From: an uncultured Schwartzia sp.
GTDB lineage: Bacteria; Bacillota; Negativicutes; Selenomonadales; Selenomonadaceae
Reading direction: 5' to 3'
Length of the DNA: 9,475 bases
NCBI GenBank assembly: GCA_905372875.1
Contig: CAJPQU010000078.1
Location: forward strand, 1-9,475
Numbering within the stretch: the first letter of the stretch is position 1; every line of letters begins with the position of its first letter. This document shows, in pieces, positions 5,586 to 9,475 of this stretch. The notes under the pieces are model-generated. The model searched no databases. It saw only the letters and a list, made by a program, of their open reading frames with translations, and had not been told where the DNA came from. The position numbers were made by a program, and so were the translations under genes.

Positions 5586-6950
5586 TCATTGCCGCTTATC
5601 CGGCCAGTCAGGGATATTCTTCTGTCGCGCCCGAGCCACCGCCAAATTTTTCGACGGCACGTCCTTGGTGATGGTAGAGCCAGCCGCTACGTAAGCACCG
5701 TCTCCCACCGTCACTGGCGCAACGAGATTGGAGTTGCAACCTATGAAAGCATCGTTGCCAATGATAGTGCGGTATTTCGCCTTGCCATCGTAATTCACGG
5801 TAATGGTCCCGCATCCCATATTAACCCCCGACCCCATATCACAATCGCCAATATATTGCAGATGAGGAAGTTTAGCTCCCTCACCGATGAAAGAATTTTT
5901 AACCTCAACAAAATTCCCCACCCGTACCTGCGCGGCCAATTTCGTCTGAGGCCGCAGATGGACATAAGGGCCAACTATTGTGCCGTCACCAATCTCACAC
6001 TCATGAGCATAGACGAATTGAGCTGTCACCTCATGCCCTATCTTCGTGTCCGAAAAACGACTGGACGGTCCCAAAACGCACCCTTCTCCCACCAAAGATG
6101 CCCCTTCAATCCAGGTAAATGGATAAATCACCGTATCCTTCCCCACCGAAACGTCTGTGTCGATAAAGGTAGTGTCCGGATCCATCAAGGTCACGCCGCT
6201 CTCCATAAGGGCTAAATTCTTGCGATGGCGCAGGATCTTTTCCGCACTCGCTAACTGGAGGCGGGAATTGACCCCTATCGTCTCTTCGTAATTTTCCGCC
6301 GCCAAGGCCCAGATTTTTTCTCCCCGCTGTCGCAAAATGGCGAGGATATCCGGTAGATAATACTCCCCCTGGGCGTTATCACACCCCACCTCCGCTAAGG
6401 CAGAGAAAAGATCCTGCGCCTCAAAACAGTAGATACCGGAATTGACTTCCTTCTCCTGCCGCTCCGCTTCTGTAGCATCCTTTTCCTCGACAATTTTCTC
6501 CACGGTACCCGCCGCCGAACGAATGACCCGCCCGTATCCCGTAGCGTCCGGCATAATAGCCGTAAGCACCGTGGCCTTAGCGGCGGCTTCCTTATGCGCC
6601 TGGTAGAGCCGCGTGAGGAGTGCCCCCGTTAAAAGCGGCGTATCGCCGCACAGTACCATGACAGTTCCGCGTTCATCCCGAAGAAGCGGTTCCGCCATAC
6701 GCACCGCATGACCCGTACCTAGCTGTTCCTCCTGCACGACGATCTCTGCCGCACCTCGAATGGCGGATCGCACAAACTCGGCCCCGAAGCCTACCACCAC
6801 GATATTGCGGCGCGCCCCGGCTTCCCGGGCCGCATCCAAGACGTGCTGCACCATAGGTTTTCCTCCCACATGGTGAAGCACTTTAGGAAGAACCGATTTC
6901 ATCCGAGTCCCCTTCCCGGCCGCTAATATGACGGTAACTAAATCTGACAT
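5586..6950 (-). CDS. glmU: Bifunctional UDP-GlcNAc pyrophosphorylase / glucosamine-1-phosphate N-acetyltransferase
   Basis: GlmU makes UDP-N-acetylglucosamine in two steps: acetylation of glucosamine-1-phosphate by the C-terminal domain, then uridylylation by the N-terminal domain. The product feeds peptidoglycan and, in diderms, lipid A. The 454-residue length is normal. The nucleotidyltransferase domain (1 to about 230) shows LAAGKGTRMKS (9-19) with Lys23, QEEQLGTGHA (73-82), CGDTPLL with Mg-binding Asp103, and GVNSR with Asn228. The left-handed beta-helix acetyltransferase domain (about 250-454) shows hexapeptide repeats, the catalytic His363 in KLPHLQYIGD, and GTITVNYDGK (381-390). The ATG at 6950 has GGAGGT 6 nt upstream. 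It begins 23 nt after the GntR stop, so the two genes are very likely cotranscribed. Confidence 0.98.
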   Translation of the reverse strand: MSDLVTVILAAGKGTRMKSVLPKVLHHVGGKPMVQHVLDAAREAGARRNIVVVGFGAEFVRSAIRGAAEIVVQEEQLGTGHAVRMAEPLLRDERGTVMVLCGDTPLLTGALLTRLYQAHKEAAAKATVLTAIMPDATGYGRVIRSAAGTVEKIVEEKDATEAERQEKEVNSGIYCFEAQDLFSALAEVGCDNAQGEYYLPDILAILRQRGEKIWALAAENYEETIGVNSRLQLASAEKILRHRKNLALMESGVTLMDPDTTFIDTDVSVGKDTVIYPFTWIEGASLVGEGCVLGPSSRFSDTKIGHEVTAQFVYAHECEIGDGTIVGPYVHLRPQTKLAAQVRVGNFVEVKNSFIGEGAKLPHLQYIGDCDMGSGVNMGCGTITVNYDGKAKYRTIIGNDAFIGCNSNLVAPVTVGDGAYVAAGSTITKDVPSKNLAVARARQKNIPDWPDKRQ

Positions 6951-6973
6951 TCTTTTACCTCCAAAATCGAAGA

Positions 6974-7678
6974 TTATACTGCCCCGTCGCCCTCTGCCCG
7001 TTTCTCCATGGCTTCCATGCTGGCCAAAAGCGTCTGCTCGGATTTTTCCATGTGATGTTCCGCCGCTTTTCGTGCTGCTTTCACGTCTCCCTGCGCGATG
7101 GCCTCAACGATCAGGCGGTGTTCTTCCAGCGTCGCCTTGAGCCGGCCGGGAAAGGACATAGATGTGGTGCGAAAGCGTGTGAGCTGCTCTCTCAAGTTTG
7201 AAATGATCCCCACCAGTCGCCGGTTTCGACTAGCCTGATAGAGAAGATCGTGAAATTCCGTATCCGTTTCTACAATCTTCCCCATGTCGCCGCTCTCGAT
7301 ATAAGCGCCAATCTGCACTAAGAGGCGCTGCAATCGCTCCAACTCCTCATCGGTAATGCGTTCCGCCGCCAAACCACTGGAAAGGGACTCCAGTGAAGTG
7401 CGTATTTCAAAAACTTCGTTGATATCGCGAATGGAAAGATTTGCTACATACGTACCCCGTCGAGGCATCATAATGACGTACCCTTCCAATTCCAGTCGCC
7501 GGATCGCCTCTCGAACCGGTGTGCGGCTGACACCCAATTCCTCCGCCAACTGTATTTCCATCAGCCGTTCCCCAGGCTTTAGTATCCCGTTGCGCACAGC
7601 ATCGCGCAGTGTTTCACAGACCACATCCCGGAGCGGCTGATAGCTGTCCAGTCGAATGGGGGCTAATTTTTTCTCCAT
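6974..7678 (-). CDS. GntR-family transcriptional regulator, FadR/FCD subfamily
   Basis: This 234-residue DNA-binding regulator has an N-terminal winged helix-turn-helix (about 12-80) with the GntR signature AVRNGILKPGERLMEIQLAE (27-46), then LGVSRTPVREAIRRLELEGY and the wing RRGTYVA. The C-terminal all-helical FCD effector domain (about 86-222) carries the usual metal-binding set: Asp139 and His143 in ETDTEFHDLL, His187 in LEEHRLIVEAI and His209 in EHHMEKS. Such domains bind small carboxylates or metal-linked ligands, but the ligand here cannot be inferred. ATG 7678 has GAGGG 6 nt upstream. It lies 29 nt after ispE and 23 nt before glmU, in the position taken by purR in Bacillus, so it probably belongs to the same operon and may control it or purine/cell-wall genes elsewhere. 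No clear operator was seen. Confidence 0.95.
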   Translation of the reverse strand: MEKKLAPIRLDSYQPLRDVVCETLRDAVRNGILKPGERLMEIQLAEELGVSRTPVREAIRRLELEGYVIMMPRRGTYVANLSIRDINEVFEIRTSLESLSSGLAAERITDEELERLQRLLVQIGAYIESGDMGKIVETDTEFHDLLYQASRNRRLVGIISNLREQLTRFRTTSMSFPGRLKATLEEHRLIVEAIAQGDVKAARKAAEHHMEKSEQTLLASMEAMEKRAEGDGAV

Positions 7679-7707
7679 ACATTTCCCTCGCTTATGCTCA
7701 GTTCTTC

Positions 7708-8574
7708 TTATCCATTTTCTTTTGGTCCCGTTGTCGGCACAACGAATACCACCGCCTCCGGATGGACAGCCGACAGTGCCGCCGCCGCCCGCTCAGCCAT
7801 CACTTTATCACGAGCCAATGCATACACCGTCGGACCGCTGCCAGACATCAAGCTGGCCAGAGCGCCGTTTTCTTTTAGGATATGTTTATAGTCGCCAATG
7901 ACAGGATGTGCTTTCAGTGTCACGGCTTCCAAGGCGTTCCCCAACCGCGCTGCGATCCCCTTCAGATCGCCCTTCTTGATTGTTTCCACCATAGCTGATG
8001 TCCAAGAAGTTTCTAACCCGTGTAACCGATCAAAAGTACTATAAGCCCACGCCGTAGATACCTCGATGGGCGGCCTCGCCAAAACGACCCACGCATGAAG
8101 ACCACAAGAGAGCGGCGTAAGTATCTCTCCCCGGCCTGTGGCCAATACCGTCCCCCCCCGCAGACAAAACGGTACATCAGAGCCAATTTCCGCCCCCAAG
8201 CGGATCAGTTCCGTCGCTGTCATTTGCGTCGCAAAAAGTTCGTTCAATCCGCGCAGCACGGCAGCGGCATCAGCTGAACCACCAGCCAATCCTGCTGCGA
8301 TGGGGATGCGTTTTTCGATCTCAATCCGAACCCCGCTTCGTATCCCATGGACATTTAAAAAGCGGCGTGCCGCTCGCCACGCCAAATTGCTCTCGTCAGC
8401 GGGAAGCGCGGTAGTATTGAGATGCAGCGCAATGCCATTGGAAACTAATTCCATCCGCAGCGTATCAAAAAGCCTCACGGACTGCATGACCATCGCCACC
8501 TCATGGTAGCCGTCCTCCCGCCGCCCCAAAATATCCAGTGTCAAATTGATTTTCGCATTGGCCTCCACGGTCAC
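7708..8574 (-). CDS. ispE: 4-diphosphocytidyl-2-C-methyl-D-erythritol kinase
   Basis: IspE phosphorylates the 2-hydroxyl of CDP-methylerythritol with ATP in the non-mevalonate (MEP) isoprenoid pathway, which supplies undecaprenyl and quinone side chains. The protein has 288 residues, a normal length. GHMP-kinase features are clear: ANAKINLTLDILGRREDGYH (5-24) with Lys8 at the active site, the ATP-binding motif PIAAGLAGGSADAAA (91-105), GSDVPFC with catalytic Asp133, and the late motif MSGSGPTVYAL (243-253). The frame offers TTG 8577 or GTG 8574, and neither has a good ribosome binding site. I chose GTG because MTVEANAKINL matches typical IspE starts. An in-frame TAG about 24 nt upstream of TTG 8577 limits further extension. 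It is the first confidently recognised gene of the ispE-GntR-glmU-prs series. Confidence 0.96.
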   Translation of the reverse strand: MTVEANAKINLTLDILGRREDGYHEVAMVMQSVRLFDTLRMELVSNGIALHLNTTALPADESNLAWRAARRFLNVHGIRSGVRIEIEKRIPIAAGLAGGSADAAAVLRGLNELFATQMTATELIRLGAEIGSDVPFCLRGGTVLATGRGEILTPLSCGLHAWVVLARPPIEVSTAWAYSTFDRLHGLETSWTSAMVETIKKGDLKGIAARLGNALEAVTLKAHPVIGDYKHILKENGALASLMSGSGPTVYALARDKVMAERAAAALSAVHPEAVVFVVPTTGPKENG

Positions 8575-8595
8575 CAAAGCAGAATCACACCCATT

Positions 8596-8667
8596 CTATT
8601 TTGCCCGCAACTCACATAGGATTTTATCAAGTTTTGTCCCATAAGTAAATATATCGTCGCCGTCCAT
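8596..8667 (-). CDS. Possible 23-residue small protein between the ATP-grasp gene and ispE
   Basis: A short frame opens with ATG 2 nt after the upstream gene's stop and has a good Shine-Dalgarno (GAGGGG, 5 nt spacing). It encodes an acidic start (MDGDDIFTYG) and a likely helical tail (KLDKILCELRAK), ending in TAG 21 nt before ispE. I recognise no family. Spacing and ribosome binding site suggest translational coupling, and its product or its translation could affect ispE, which lacks a strong site of its own. At 23 codons chance cannot be excluded. Confidence 0.3.
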   Translation of the reverse strand: MDGDDIFTYGTKLDKILCELRAK

Positions 8668-8669
8668 TC

Positions 8670-9475
8670 CTACCCCTCGCCAACCACCAAGGGCAGAAAA
8701 TACGCCTCCGTCCCCGCGATCGCCTCAGGTGAAAAGCGGCAGCCGAGGGCGGAAGGCTGCCCGAAGAGCATGAAACAGGAAAAGGTCAGGAAGCCGTCTT
8801 TTTCGCCCGAATCCACCCGATGGCGAAACCGTTTCTGACGAATAAAACGCTGATACATGGCCTTTTCGCTTTCCCGGCAAACGATGTCGTCGTAACGATC
8901 CACCAATTTTTCGATCACCATCTCATGCTCCGCCCCGCGCTTTCGCAAAACGCAAACATTACGGCCTTCGCGCCCCCAAATTTCCTTGTAGACGTACGCT
9001 CCATCCGATAGCGCCTCGTAATCGGCTTCAAAATATGACGGCGCCAAATACCGCCCCACGATCTCCCGTTCCTCCGCTGTCAAAAAGCGGTTCGTGCGGT
9101 AGAGCGCGTACACTAACGCCATGAAGGATTTATTTTGCAGGATCACGGCTTCCGGCGGATTAAAGAGCGCGAAACGCCCTTCCCGATAGAGATCCAAAAA
9201 CATCTGCCCCAATGGTTCGCCGTCGGCCGTTCGCTCGTCGATGAGAATTTCCAAGGGGTGCAGCCGATAGAGCGCGGCGGCATGTGCGCCATCTGCGAGC
9301 GGGATCCCCGCCGCGTCAATTTCCATATCGTAAAACGACAGGAACCGAATATCCCCCTGGGGACAGCTCTCCGCCATCAGACGCGCCAGAAACCGCGTCG
9401 TCGCCAAATCTTCCGGGCAATCATCGAAACAACTGAAGACGAACGGTCGAGGGCAAAAATCCCGCGTCCCAAGGT
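8670..9475 (-). CDS. Glutathionylspermidine-synthase-like ATP-grasp ligase (5'-truncated by window edge)
   Basis: This is the C-terminal 268 residues of a GSP_synth-family ATP-grasp protein. The frame is open through base 9475, so the N-terminus lies outside; the TTG at 9407 is internal, since PFVFSCFDDCPEDLATTRF reads continuously across it. Family blocks include LHPLEILIDE, GRFALFNPPEAVILQNKSFM and the ATP-binding stretch VYKEIWGREGRNVCVL, in which K-x-x-x-GREG resembles the lysine/glycine loop of GspS and YgiC/YjfC. The family joins a carboxylate to an amine with ATP; in E. coli GspS this links glutathione and spermidine. No amidase domain is seen in the visible part, as in the YgiC/YjfC-type single-domain members, whose substrates are less certain. 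It ends 95 nt before ispE. Cotranscription with ispE is possible. The family is fairly sure; the substrate is unknown. Confidence 0.87.
   Translation of the reverse strand, partial: LGTRDFCPRPFVFSCFDDCPEDLATTRFLARLMAESCPQGDIRFLSFYDMEIDAAGIPLADGAHAAALYRLHPLEILIDERTADGEPLGQMFLDLYREGRFALFNPPEAVILQNKSFMALVYALYRTNRFLTAEEREIVGRYLAPSYFEADYEALSDGAYVYKEIWGREGRNVCVLRKRGAEHEMVIEKLVDRYDDIVCRESEKAMYQRFIRQKRFRHRVDSGEKDGFLTFSCFMLFGQPSALGCRFSPEAIAGTEAYFLPLVVGEG

Noticed and set aside
5574..6215. 213-residue plus-strand frame inside glmU
   Set aside because: It lies opposite unmistakable GlmU coding sequence and is a shadow of its codon use.
6971..6978. TATAAT-like sequence just before glmU
   Set aside because: It is formed by the GntR stop codon context. 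A start there would fall at the glmU Shine-Dalgarno, and no -35 is present at the right distance.
8600..8660. A/T-rich promoter-like sequence upstream of ispE (TAAAAT with TTACTT)
   Set aside because: The -35 match is poor and spacing is marginal. It is not distinguishable from background in this A/T-rich gap.
1..9475. Defence system, prophage, insertion sequence or CRISPR array
   Set aside because: No transposase, integrase, toxin-antitoxin, Cas or phage proteins and no direct-repeat array were seen on either strand.

Overview
All genes in this window lie on the minus strand, so the natural reading direction is from 9475 down to 1. Gene content and order suggest a Firmicute. The run ispE - GntR - glmU - prs resembles the Bacillus ispE-purR-yabJ-spoVG-glmU-prs neighbourhood, but with a GntR/FCD regulator in place of PurR and without yabJ/spoVG. 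I infer a member of the Negativicutes (Veillonella/Megasphaera/Selenomonas relatives), but nothing here proves it. There are no rRNA or tRNA genes, CRISPR arrays, insertion sequences or phage genes, and no gene-free stretch exceeds 300 bases.

Region A (9475-4451) is a housekeeping gene run. It starts with the 3' part of a glutathionylspermidine-synthase-like ATP-grasp ligase that is cut by the window edge. A possible 23-codon ORF follows, then ispE (isoprenoid precursor synthesis), a GntR/FCD regulator, glmU (UDP-GlcNAc synthesis) and prs (PRPP synthesis). A strong intrinsic terminator follows prs. GlmU and Prs provide central precursors for the cell wall and for nucleotides, and IspE feeds the isoprenoid pathway that also yields the undecaprenyl carrier.

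Region B (4416-3187) is one exported two-domain peptidoglycan hydrolase, with an amidase domain followed by a glucosaminidase domain.

Region C (3153-1322) is a monocistronic unit: an extended -10 promoter, a leader of about 87 nt that folds into a multibranched structure, an NhaC-family antiporter, and a terminator with a perfect 13-bp stem.

Region D (1319-1) begins with another extended -10 promoter. It drives a DapF/CntK-like two-cysteine amino-acid racemase that starts at GTG 1256, followed 39 nt later by an amino-acid ABC transporter substrate-binding lipoprotein cut by the left edge. This looks like an amino-acid racemization and uptake operon continuing beyond the window.

The items most worth a second look are the structured leader in front of the NhaC gene and the racemase/binding-protein pair.
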